DNA of 64,000 nt from Limnobaculum allomyrinae (GTDB lineage Bacteria > Pseudomonadota > Gammaproteobacteria > Enterobacterales > Enterobacteriaceae), in the NCBI RefSeq assembly GCF_016649425.1, contig NZ_JADRCR010000003.1, forward strand, positions 104,503-168,502, read 5' to 3'. Both the position numbers and the translations under genes were made by a program. Positions 42,277-52,200 of this stretch are shown here, piece after piece. A model generated the notes under the pieces. The model saw only the letters and a program-made list of their open reading frames with translations. It was not told the DNA's origin and did not search any database. How positions within the stretch are numbered: position 1 is the first letter of the stretch; every line of letters starts with the position of its first letter.

Positions 42277-44442
42277 TCACTGCGCCTTACCGTTAGCCTT
42301 TAATGCAGCAATGACTTCATCTTTTGGCCCATCCGCCACCACTTTGCCCTCATCCAGTACGATCAGCCTGTCCACCAGCTCCAGCAGTGAGAAGCGGTGA
42401 GTGACCAGCACTACCGTTTGGTCAGTAATGGAGGTTTTTAACTTGTTGATAAACTGCAGTTCGGTCATGGCATCCATGGAGCTGGTCGGTTCATCCATCA
42501 GCAGAATTTTGGGTTTTAACAGCAGGCAACGCGCCAGCGACACCAGCTGTTTCTGACCGCCGGAGATCCCCTGTCCCATTTCGCCGATGGGCATTTCAAA
42601 ACCCAGCGGATGGCGCATCGCCACTTTGTCCAGTCCGGTCATACGAGCTACCTGTAACAGCTCTTCGGTCGCCACCGACGGGTTACCAATGGTGACGTTT
42701 TCCCGCAACGTGCCAAAAAACAGACGACTGTCCTGCCCCACATAACCTACCGAGGTACGCCAGTCCGCCGGATCCACCTGGGTGGCATCCACGTTGTCGA
42801 TCATCAGTTGACCGCCCCCCGGCTGGAACAGCCGCGCCATCACTTTCAGCAGGGTGGATTTACCGCTGCCGATACTGCCGAGGATCGCCACACGCTCTCC
42901 CCGACGAATAGAGATATTGATTTTTTGCAGAACTACCGGCGCGGCCATCATCATGTTGCCGCTCGGGTAGCTGAAGTTGACGCCCTTTAAACGCAGGTTG
43001 CCGGTAAAGTTGGGTGCCGACAGGTAGTGAATTTTCTCATCACGCTCGGTAGGCATTTTCATTAACTGGTTCAGTGAGCTCAGCGCGGCTTTTGCCTGCT
43101 GGAAACGCAGGGTCAGACCTACTACCGAGCCCAGCGGCGACAGGGTACGACCCGATAAGATCACCGCACCGATCATCGAACCCATAGTCAGTTCACCGGC
43201 ATGGATCAAATACACACCCCAGATAACTATCGCTACCGTGGTCAGTTGCTGCATAAAGCTGACGAAGGTGGTGGTGGTACTGGATAACGCTTTGGTTTTC
43301 ATTGAGGTAGCCGCCGCCAGTGCACTGAAATCTTCCCAGCGTTTTTGCATCACGCCTTCACCCTGAGCGGCTTTCAGTGATTCCAGACCGTCGATGGTTT
43401 CAATCAGCAAACCTTGCTTAAGGGAGATTTCTCGCAGGTTTTCCTTCATGTTTTTCGCCAGTGGCCACTGCACGCACAGGCTGACAATCAGGATAATCGG
43501 CACCGCACACAGCGGAACCAGCACCAGCGGCCCCGCCACCAGATAGATGATAAACAGGAACAGGGCACAGAACGGCAGATCCGACAGTGTTGATAACGTC
43601 GCAGAGGTGACGAAATCCCGCACCGATTCAAATTCGCGCAGCTGGTTGGCGAAGGCACCGGAAGATTGCGGTTTGCTCTCCATACGAATGCCTAACACCT
43701 GCCGGAACAGCATGGTGCCTAACAGTAAGTCAGCTTTTTTACCTGCAATATCAAACAGGTGAGCCCTTACTAACCTTGAGACAAACTCGAAGATAATGGC
43801 AATAAAAACGCCGATACCCAGTGACCACAGAGTTACATAGGCCTGAGTCGGTACCACCCGGTCATACACGTTCATGGTAAAGAAGGTAGAGGCCAGCGTC
43901 AGAACGTTAGCCAGCAGCGCGGCAAGGGCTGCGCTGGCGAAGTAGTGGCGATAGCGCCACAGGGTGGAGAACAGCCAGTGGCCTTCTTTATTGGGCTCCG
44001 GCAGGCAGTCGTTGCTGCGCTCATCCAGTTTCGGTTTGGGGTTACACAGCAGGGCGTAACCGGAGTACATCTCTTCCAGCGCCCGGGCTGACAGGGTTAC
44101 CTCACCGCCGTTTTCCGGCAGGATAACGCGGTAAGATGAACCGGCGCCTTTACCGCTGCTGCGTTCGGTAACGATGCAGTGGCTGCCGTCTTTACGAGTA
44201 AGCACCACCGGGAACAGGTAGGAGAATAACTGGTCAAGATCCCGCTCCACCCAGGCAACGCCCATGCCGATTTGATCCAGCATGCGCAGGGCAAGCTGGG
44301 AAGTAAGTTTCGGCTCTTTTGGCAGCCCGGCGTACAGTACCGCGGCACTGGCTGGTTTGTTGTAGTATGCGGCCAGCCACTGAACAGACCAGAGTAAGCT
44401 GTCTTGTTGTGCGTCCGTTGCGGGGGCGAAATCCTGACTCAT
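42277..44442 (-). CDS. T1SS ABC transporter, LapB-like (inner-membrane permease/ATPase)
   Basis: This 721-residue fused permease-ATPase powers export of the adhesins. The N-terminal ~130 residues form a degenerate C39 peptidase-like domain (SLLWSVQWLAAYYNKPAS). The usual catalytic Cys is replaced, as in LapB/HlyB transporters that do not cleave their substrates. A six-helix membrane domain (about 165-430) precedes the nucleotide-binding domain. This has Walker A GSIGSGKST (about 519-527), signature ISGGQ (about 625), Walker B ILLMDEP (about 645) and the H-loop VTHR. I start the gene at 44442 (MSQDFAPATD): this gives the normal family length and has AGGA upstream. The ATG at 44535 adds 31 unlike residues and has no ribosome site. 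The order ABC, HlyD, TolC indicates one operon. It is the only exporter seen for five passengers. Confidence 0.93.
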   Translation of the reverse strand: MSQDFAPATDAQQDSLLWSVQWLAAYYNKPASAAVLYAGLPKEPKLTSQLALRMLDQIGMGVAWVERDLDQLFSYLFPVVLTRKDGSHCIVTERSSGKGAGSSYRVILPENGGEVTLSARALEEMYSGYALLCNPKPKLDERSNDCLPEPNKEGHWLFSTLWRYRHYFASAALAALLANVLTLASTFFTMNVYDRVVPTQAYVTLWSLGIGVFIAIIFEFVSRLVRAHLFDIAGKKADLLLGTMLFRQVLGIRMESKPQSSGAFANQLREFESVRDFVTSATLSTLSDLPFCALFLFIIYLVAGPLVLVPLCAVPIILIVSLCVQWPLAKNMKENLREISLKQGLLIETIDGLESLKAAQGEGVMQKRWEDFSALAAATSMKTKALSSTTTTFVSFMQQLTTVAIVIWGVYLIHAGELTMGSMIGAVILSGRTLSPLGSVVGLTLRFQQAKAALSSLNQLMKMPTERDEKIHYLSAPNFTGNLRLKGVNFSYPSGNMMMAAPVVLQKINISIRRGERVAILGSIGSGKSTLLKVMARLFQPGGGQLMIDNVDATQVDPADWRTSVGYVGQDSRLFFGTLRENVTIGNPSVATEELLQVARMTGLDKVAMRHPLGFEMPIGEMGQGISGGQKQLVSLARCLLLKPKILLMDEPTSSMDAMTELQFINKLKTSITDQTVVLVTHRFSLLELVDRLIVLDEGKVVADGPKDEVIAALKANGKAQ

Positions 44443-44582
44443 AGTTTTGGTTATTCCTGTTGTTGTTACTTCATCTATTTTTTTGATATGGGTAGCGGAC
44501 TTCGGCTTTCTTAATGGTGGAAATCCGCTGTCCATATCATTGGCTCAATGTGTTGCTTAATATTATTAAATAAGCCTTTTTG

Positions 44583-44927
44583 GATATTCCGGCCGTAAAG
44601 ACAATGTGCTTATATCGCCTTGGTGCCCGGCCGGAAGACCGGTTGTACTTTAATTCGGAGGGCGTCGGGCATTACCTTCCGATTAACATCTTTTACTATT
44701 AGCTTCTGTAGATATTCCGGCCGTAAAGACAATGTGCTTATATCACCTTGGTGCCCGGCCGGAAGACCGGTTGTACTTTAATTCGGAGGGCGTCGGGCAT
44801 TACCTTCCGATTAACATCTTTTACTATTAGCTTCTGTGGATATTCCGGCCGTAAAAACGATGTGCTTATATCGTCTTTGTGCTCGGCCGGAAGACCGGTT
44901 GTACTTAGCCCTTGTGGGCGTCGGGCC
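44583..44927 (-). repeat. 128-bp non-coding tandem repeat, 2.7 copies
   Basis: Copies begin at 44583, 44711 and 44839, each starting GATATTCCGGCCGTAAA. The first two are almost identical over 128 bases. The third is more diverged and breaks off after GGGCGTCGGGC. Each unit has the palindrome-rich core CCGGCCGGAAGACCGG and a GGGCGTCGGGC box. The array lies in the 740-bp gap between the OmpA-family gene and the ABC transporter gene and has no open frame of its own. It could act as a transcribed structured RNA, an attenuator or a protein-binding array. Confidence 0.9.
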
Positions 44928-45060
44928 TAGGCTGCCTACGGGCAGTTATGAAACACCTTGCGGTGTTTCACCCTTCGGGCCAGCGCAAGCGCTGTTCAAA
45001 CAGGCTTTCGCCTGTTTGTCGTTGACTTACGCCAAGTCGACCCCCACGGCACCCTCTCCC
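44928..45060. other. Mosaic of small tetraloop-type hairpins
   Basis: Several short perfect inverted repeats follow one another: CTGCCTACGGGCAG, TGAAACACCTTGCGGTGTTTCA split around TTGC, CCCTTCGGG, GCGCAAGCGC, CAAACAGG around a CTTTCG loop, and GACTTACGCCAAGTC. Several loops are of UUCG or GCAA type. No T tract follows, so they are not simple terminators. The block directly continues the 128-bp repeat array. Confidence 0.65.
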
Positions 45061-45128
45061 TCCGATTGGCTTTGGTAAATTCAAAACCATTCGTTTTACT
45101 ATCTTTGAATCTATTGTTTTTAATCACT

Positions 45129-45165
45129 AAACCGGTTGGTACAAATTCAGGTACCAAACCGGTTT
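45129..45165 (-). other. Stem-loop after the OmpA-family gene
   Basis: A 14-bp inverted repeat with one bulged base (AAACCGGTTGGTAC with GTACCAAACCGGTTT) lies 18 bases after the stop at 45183. On the minus strand no T tract follows, so it is more likely an mRNA 3'-end stabiliser or weak attenuator than a full terminator. Confidence 0.5.
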
Positions 45166-45182
45166 GGTTTACTTCATTACTC

Positions 45183-46157
45183 TTAATAACCTGCGCCGGT
45201 TTGGATCATGGTGTCTACACGGCGGTTAGCACGGTTACAGAAGTTGCGTTCGTTGTTTGGCAGGCCGGTGCAATCAACCGTTGGGTTGTTGGCGCCCTGG
45301 CCGCTAACAGACAGTACCGATGGTGAGACGCCGTAGGAGATCAGCATTTTCTTCACGGTTTCTGCACGCTGTACTGACAGCTTCTGGTTAAAGGTTGCAT
45401 TACCCACCGGGTCTGCATGACCAACGATGTTGACACTCGAACCCGCTGGCAGGCCGTTGATGTGGTTAGCCATGTTTTGCACGATTTCAGTACCGCCCGC
45501 TTCAATATCCGATACGTTTTTACCGGCGAAGCTGAACAGTACGTTGCCTAACGGTGAGCCACCCACATAGTCACAGGCACGTACTGCGGAAGCACGGTTA
45601 ATGGTCGCGCCGCCTTTGTAGCCAAACAGCTTGCTTTCGGCCTGGGTACGAGTGACTGCGATAGGTGTGCCCACACCCGGTACGCGGTTAGTTTCGATAA
45701 AATAAGTTTTGCCACCATTTAATCTAGCGACCGATTTTGGCGTTTCTTTACCGCTATAATTTGGTGCATCATCTGCGTAGGCTTCGATAATGTGTTTTCC
45801 CGGCTCCACACAGAACACGGTGAACTCACCATTTCGTAATGCACCCTGGAATTCACGATCGACATAGACGTTCGATACGCCTACGTCCGCATCACCCGCC
45901 GGACGGTAGAACACCACCTGAGCCAGACTTTCACTCACTCTGGATACCGGTACGTATTGCGTGCCGGTATGGGTCAGTACCACCGGTGCAGCAGCAGTCG
46001 CCGCTTCTTCCGTTGAGCTGATTTCCATCACGTCATTCGCCGGTACGCCGGCGGCCGCTACGCTGAAAGCCAGTAAAGCAGGAATCGCACCCGCAGCAGA
46101 TACGCGTAATAGCGTTGTCAGCTTATTCACGTCAGACCTCTTGTTTTCCCTAAACAT
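45183..46157 (-). CDS. OmpA-family protein of the adhesin/T1SS locus
   Basis: The 324-residue protein has an N-terminal hydrophobic segment (about 13-38) that is probably a signal peptide. A beta-rich domain spans about 75-175 (VVFYRPAGDADVGVSNVYVD, FTVFCVEPGKH, GKTYFIETN), resembling DUF2846-like modules. A C-terminal OmpA-like peptidoglycan-binding domain covers 207-319 (VLFSFAGKN, VNIVGHADPVGN, QRAETVKKML, NRANRRVD). The conserved Asp and Arg used to hold diaminopimelate are present. It would sit in the periplasm or outer membrane and hold the cell wall. LapA/Bpf-type adhesin loci often include such a gene, so a role in bracing the exporter or adhesin is plausible. AGGAG lies 5 bases before the ATG. 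The gene lies 83 bases downstream of the largest adhesin gene. Confidence 0.88.
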   Translation of the reverse strand: MFRENKRSDVNKLTTLLRVSAAGAIPALLAFSVAAAGVPANDVMEISSTEEAATAAAPVVLTHTGTQYVPVSRVSESLAQVVFYRPAGDADVGVSNVYVDREFQGALRNGEFTVFCVEPGKHIIEAYADDAPNYSGKETPKSVARLNGGKTYFIETNRVPGVGTPIAVTRTQAESKLFGYKGGATINRASAVRACDYVGGSPLGNVLFSFAGKNVSDIEAGGTEIVQNMANHINGLPAGSSVNIVGHADPVGNATFNQKLSVQRAETVKKMLISYGVSPSVLSVSGQGANNPTVDCTGLPNNERNFCNRANRRVDTMIQTGAGY

Positions 46158-46206
46158 ATTTACTCCTGGGTTATTCAGTTATTGGTAAATTAAACAGTGT
46201 CCCGAC

Positions 46207-46228
46207 AGGACTGCCTTGCGGCAGTCCT
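46207..46228 (-). other. Intercistronic stem-loop between the giant adhesin and OmpA-family genes
   Basis: The perfect 9-bp stem AGGACTGCC / GGCAGTCCT has a TTGC-type tetraloop and lies 12 bases after the adhesin stop. No strong T run follows, so it probably limits rather than ends transcription, or stabilises the adhesin mRNA. Confidence 0.55.
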
Positions 46229-46240
46229 TCGGTTAAGCCA

Positions 46241-49200
46241 TTACAGGATGACCGGATTCACCGTGTTCTCGACCAGCACCTCGATTCCTGAGGTACCCAT
46301 AGTCCAGACGTTGTAGGTGTTTCCTTGATACTGGTAATTGCTTTGCGACATGCTCCACTGACCGTCAGTACCTTCTAACTGCAGGGTGCTGCCGGCTTCG
46401 CCGTTAACCACAATCGCTTTATTACCACTGTTAATTGCCAGTTCTTCTGATCCCAGGCGCAGGACATCTTCCAGTGATACGTTCATGGTGTTGCCACCAT
46501 TGCCCATATCGAAGATTTCCACTGAGCTCAGTTTGTCTTTCAACGCACTCAGGTCTAACAGTTCGCCGGTGGTATCCAGGATCAGGGTGTCGATACCCTC
46601 ATCACCGGAGATTGAAGCGAAGTCTGTAGAGATAATCTTCATGATGTCGTTACCGTCACCACCCGATACCTGATCCCCTTTACCGATACCGATAAAGGTG
46701 TCGTTGCCCAGACCGCCCAGCAGTACGTCTTCCTGCTCGGTACCGAACATAATGTCGTTACCGGAGGTAAACATTTGCGTGATGGCCTGGAACTCGCTGG
46801 TTGTCGCAGACGCTTTGCCATTATTGTCGATGGTTATCTGATGGTTCGCTAACAGCTCTTCCAGAGTCGCTTTGGTATCTTTCAATGTCAGCAACTCGGT
46901 ACTGCCATAAGCTGAGCCGTCACCATCACGGTCAATAGACAGAATGGTGTCATTACCGCTGTAGGACACAGAGAGATACTGAGTAATCCGGTCACCGGCA
47001 TCAATGGTTGCAACACCATTAATATAGTGAGCCGCACCGTCAGCATCCGCCATGTAACCCACCAACAGATCGCTTACGTCAATAATGTCAGCATTTGATG
47101 TTGCTTCCACCGTACCAATCGCGAAGTTATAGACCGTATCGCGACCGTTACCACCATTATTGGCTGACAAGTTCAGTGACTTATACATCAGCGTATCCTG
47201 ACCTTTACTGCCAAGATGGAAGGTGTCATCGCCACCGCGACCATCAAAGTAGTTATGCGCCGCATTGCCACTGGTAAAGGTGTCGTTACCGCCACCGCCA
47301 GCAATCCCTTCGATATTCACAAACTGTGCATTACCGAAACCGGTATTCTGCATAGTCGTCTTGCTCAGATCGATGGTCAGTGCTGTATTACCCGCCAGCT
47401 TGTAGTCAACGATGTCCAGACCGCCGGTATCACTCCAGGTCTTAACGCCGGATATCTCCGTGGTACCGCCCGCGCCGTTATACAAATCGTTACCCAAGGT
47501 GGCAAAGAATGTATCGTTGTAGCCGGTTCCCACAATACCCGTCTTGTTGGTGCCGCCGTTGGCGCTGGCGTTCGCAACGTTGGTTTCAGACTCGGTGGTC
47601 AGCACATAGGCGTGGTTAGACTCTTCTGCCTTCAACCCAGCCCATGCTTTGTTGACGTTTTGAACGGTGGTGCTGCCCACACTGGCCACACCACCCACGT
47701 TGGCTACCGCCCCCTTCTCTGAACGCAGAATAACTGCACTGTACGACTTGCTGGCATCCAGATTATAGAAGTCGACAATCGCCGTACTGTCGTTGGTCTG
47801 GTTACCGGACTGCGGGTTGATGATTTGAGTGGAAACCACTTGGCCTGTGGCCTCATCAATCAGCTGTACCGTGTTGCCATACAGGGAGTTAATACCGCCC
47901 GCATCCAGAATACGCAGGTGGATAGCCGTGCCGTAACCAACATCATTTTTGTTTTCAATGTAGGTAGTAACACCACCGTTAGTGAACACTAACAGGTCAC
48001 GGTCACCGTCCCAGTCAACATCAATGGCGATAGCACCAGTGACTTGCTGCGAGGTGCTTGTGCCACCAATCGTCGTTTTACCCACTTGGGTAAGCAGATT
48101 CGTGGTGTCAAAGCTCACCGTGCTACCGGTTGTTGTATTGGTGTACAGGTTAACCGGCCCGGACGCTCTGGCGTTGGACATACCGCCGGAGTTCCCCATA
48201 CCAGGCAGTTCGATAACGTCCATCTTACCGTCGTGGTTCCAGTCCAGCGCAAGGGATGCACCACCCGCAAGGGTGTCATTAAAGGTGTACATTCCTGCGG
48301 CGGTTGGGTTACCAATACCGTCGTTGTTCGGGTCATCGAACACCAGTTTGCCGGTTCCGTCGTTAAAGTAGATCCGACTGGCGTGCTGCGCTGCGTTGGT
48401 GCCAGAAGCAGCACCAGAGTTGGTGGTGCTGGCACTTCCGCGGCCCAGGAACAAGTCCATCATACCGTCGCCGTTAAAGTCGCCCCAAGTCATGGCAACA
48501 CCGTTACCGATATTCGGGTCATCATCCGAGCCGCGCTGGAACACGTTCTCAACGATCTGATTGACCTTCCAGTTTCCGTTGTTGGTGCCGTTAACCACCA
48601 CCAGACGGGCCTGATCGGTACTCCGTGCAGCTGAACTATTGGTTGCACCGTCCTTATCAATACGTGAGCCATCCGCAACGATGTTCTGACTGTGCATCAC
48701 AAAGTCAACAATACCATCGTTGTTAATGTCCACACCGGACAGTTCCATATCAGGTTGTGACTGATCCAGCCCGATTGGTTGGTGCGAGGAGTTGGCCGCA
48801 TAGTCCGTTGCGAACGTACCATCTTTGCTCATACCGGTGACCGTACCGTCATTATTCAGTACGATCTGCGAACCATAACCACCACGAATCGCACTATCGT
48901 TAGGCGTCTGGTCACCGTTGATCATATCAACATAACCGTCGCCGTCTTTATCGATAGCGATAATCCCGCCGTACCAGCTCCAGGTGTTGGCACTACCATC
49001 AGTACCCGCATCACCGGCAAAGTCGCCGGACTGAGACGTGTTGGTGTTTGCCCCCACTTGGTATGCTACATAGGTAGAACCGTTGTAGTAGAACATCTGC
49101 TGACCGTCGTTATAGTTACTATCTATAGCAAACAGATCCATCAGACCATCACGGTTATAGTCCATAAAGGTAGCGTTCTGTACGTAGTTATTCGCGTCGT

Positions 49201-52200
49201 ACCCGGTACCGGTGTTACTGACCAGTTTCGTCGTAGTGAAATCACCCAGCGTTGATGACGAAGTTGCCTTCGACTCCAGCATGGCCTGGTTACTATGGAT
49301 TCTCCATGTACCATTTTCACTCAGCGTAACCGCAGTACCCTTCTGGTTCGGATCGCCGCCACCCGCACCTACCGTAACGGTAGATGTTGGTGATACGGTC
49401 AGTTCATTGAGCGTATCGTCATTAGTGATGCTGGCACCATAAACATCATATAGCACCGCTTTCACGTCATATTTTCCGATAGGTAACGCATCGCTGTCCG
49501 GGATCTGGACATACCATGTGTTGTTACGGAAATCGATCACCACGCTACCGTTCTGCGAGCTGTATTTCTTACCGTTCACCGTTACTTCAAGGTATTCGCC
49601 CGGCAGAATATCAAAGCCAGTAGAACCCGTAATAATTGGTGTGGTATCCAGCGTATCCTGAACGTTAATCACTACCGTCAGGTCAATTGATATTACGAAG
49701 TTATTGGACACAGTCCCTTCGTTACCCGCCTTATCCGCCACCACAGCACGGAAGGTATAGGTCATATCATCTTTCAACGCCGATGGATCGAAACTCCAGG
49801 AAACATTGTCCGCATGTACCGTTGCCGTACCCAGCATTAAACCGGTAGCAACATCGTAAATACGAACTTCATCACCTTGCTCCAGAGGAGCACTGATGGT
49901 TCCGTTCAGCGTTGGAGTACGGTCGTCTGTTGTCGTATTGGTGCCAAACTTACCTTGTGACAGACCAACATCATCGGAGTAGTTGAGGATATCAATGGTC
50001 TGCGTTGGCGGATCCAAATCAATGGTCAACAAGAAGTCCGGTGAAATGGTGGCCTTGTTTCCGGCAACGTCAACCGCAACGGCAGTAAAGGTATAGGTAT
50101 TGGTATTAACCAGTCCGCTTACCGCAAATGTCCATGAACGATTGACCAGATCGACCGTTGCGATGCCCAGTAGAATGCCATTCTGATAAATCTGAATGAC
50201 ATCGGTACTGTCAAGGTCGCCACTCCAGCTACCTTTCAATATCGGAGAGGTATCATCGGTGGAGGTGCCACTACCCAGTATCAGCCCCTTATTGGTGCCA
50301 ACATCATCGTGGTAGCCTTCAATTACCACCGCTGCAACCGGTGGGGTATCGTCAATATTCAGAATGAAATCAGCAGATGGCGCACTGGCGTTACCCGCTT
50401 TATCAGATGAAATGACGTAGTAGTCATGACGACCCTCGGCCTGCTCTGGTAACTCGTAGCTCCACTTACCTTGATCGTTAACCAATACGCTACCCAGCAC
50501 TTGATCATTCTCATCATAGATGGTGATTAAGCTGCCCTTCTCGCCGGTACCGTGCAGGGTTGGGGTCTTATCATCGGTAAACGCACCAGAGTTCATATCA
50601 CCGGTGACATCGCCGAAGTTATCCACGGCTTTATCAATGGTTGGCAGAGTCGGTGGAATATTATCGACAGTGAAGATAAATTCCGGACTCATATCAGTCA
50701 CGTTGCCAGATGAATCCTTCGCCGTCACCTCCACTTTATGCTCACCCTGACCCAGGTCAGTAGTTGGCGTAAAGCTCCAGGTGCCGTCAGCTTTCACCGT
50801 GGCCGTACCCTGATTCACTCCATCGATATAGATGGTAACGATACTGCCTGGCTTGCTGACCGTACCCACGATTTCCGGACGCAGGTCATCAGTAATGCCG
50901 TTTGGCAGAATATTGCCGGTTACCGTACCCACATCATCGATCAGGTTGTCGATCTTAACGGTCAGGATGCTGGTATCAATGGTGATGTTAACCACTGGTG
51001 TTGGTGCACCTTCGTTACCCGCTTTGTCAGTGACCGTGGTGGTGAACTTGTAGTTACCATCCGGCAGGTCGGTAGTCGGAGTAAATGTCCAGCTTCCGTT
51101 CTCACCGACTTTCGCTGAACCAATCGCCACGCCATCGTTGTAGATGGTGACAATACTGCCCGCTTCTGCCTGACCGCTGAAGGTTGGTGTTGCATCATCC
51201 GTGGTATCGCCATTTTTCAGCTCACCCTGATAATCGCCGACGTTATCGGTGATCAGCAGGCTTTCTACCGGAGCCGGAGCCTTGGTATCCACTTCAATAA
51301 CAAACACATCACTTGGATCGCTCACCTGACCGATTGGTGAAGTCGCGGTAAAGGTGATGTCGTGCGTACCGTCTTTCAGCGCCGTTGATGGTTCAAACGT
51401 CCAGTCACCATTGCTGTCAGCCTTAGCTGTACCCAACAGAGTGGTGCCGTCGTACACATGAATGGTGCTGCCTGCCGATGCCTTACCTTCAAATGTTGGT
51501 TTGGTATCGTCAGTCACGTCGCCGCTCTTCAGCTCGCCCGTGATTGCGCCCACATCATCGATAACCCTATCCAGCGTTGGAGCAACTGACGGAGTACCAT
51601 CCAGCGTCACGGTGTAATCGTTACTTGGCCCCACTTCGTTGCCAACCGGATCGCGTTCGTAAGCAGTGAACTTATTGCTACCCTCTGCCAGTGCATTCTC
51701 CGGACGGAAGGTCCAGATACCCTGGTCATTGACCTTGGCAGTACCCAGCAGAACATCAGCACCTGACTCGTGTGAGACGTGGACATAAATAGTGTCACCC
51801 GCCGTACCGGTACCGCTGATGGTTGGGCGGCTGTCGTCGGTGAAATCACCGTCGTCAACGTTACCCGTGACATTACCCACCTGATCGTCCACACCGGTGA
51901 TCTTCAGCTTGCTGAGATCCGGACCGGTGAAGTCCATTTCCAGCACGAAGTCAGCGGATGGCATGCTCACGTTGCCCGCTTTATCGGTCGCCGTGACATG
52001 GAACTTATGCTCACCTTCAATTAACGGAGAGGTTGGGGTAAAGGTCCACTGACCGGTGGTTTCATCTGCTACCACCGAGCCTAACAGCGCATCACCATCG
52101 TAAACCTTAACGATGCTGCCCTTCTCGGCTTTACCGGTCAGGGTTGGTGTCGGGTCATCGGTCGCCATACCGTTTGTCAGCGTGCCCTGAACAGAGCCCA

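Noticed and set aside
44748..45326. Plus-strand reading frames across the 128-bp repeats and hairpin mosaic
   Set aside because: They lack ribosome sites and domain resemblance, and the hairpin composition explains the absence of stops.
48044..48634. Plus-strand frame of 196 codons inside the largest adhesin
   Set aside because: It lies wholly opposite the FG-GAP-like region, whose minus-strand frame shows clear repeated calcium loops; many similar mirror frames occur across all adhesin genes.
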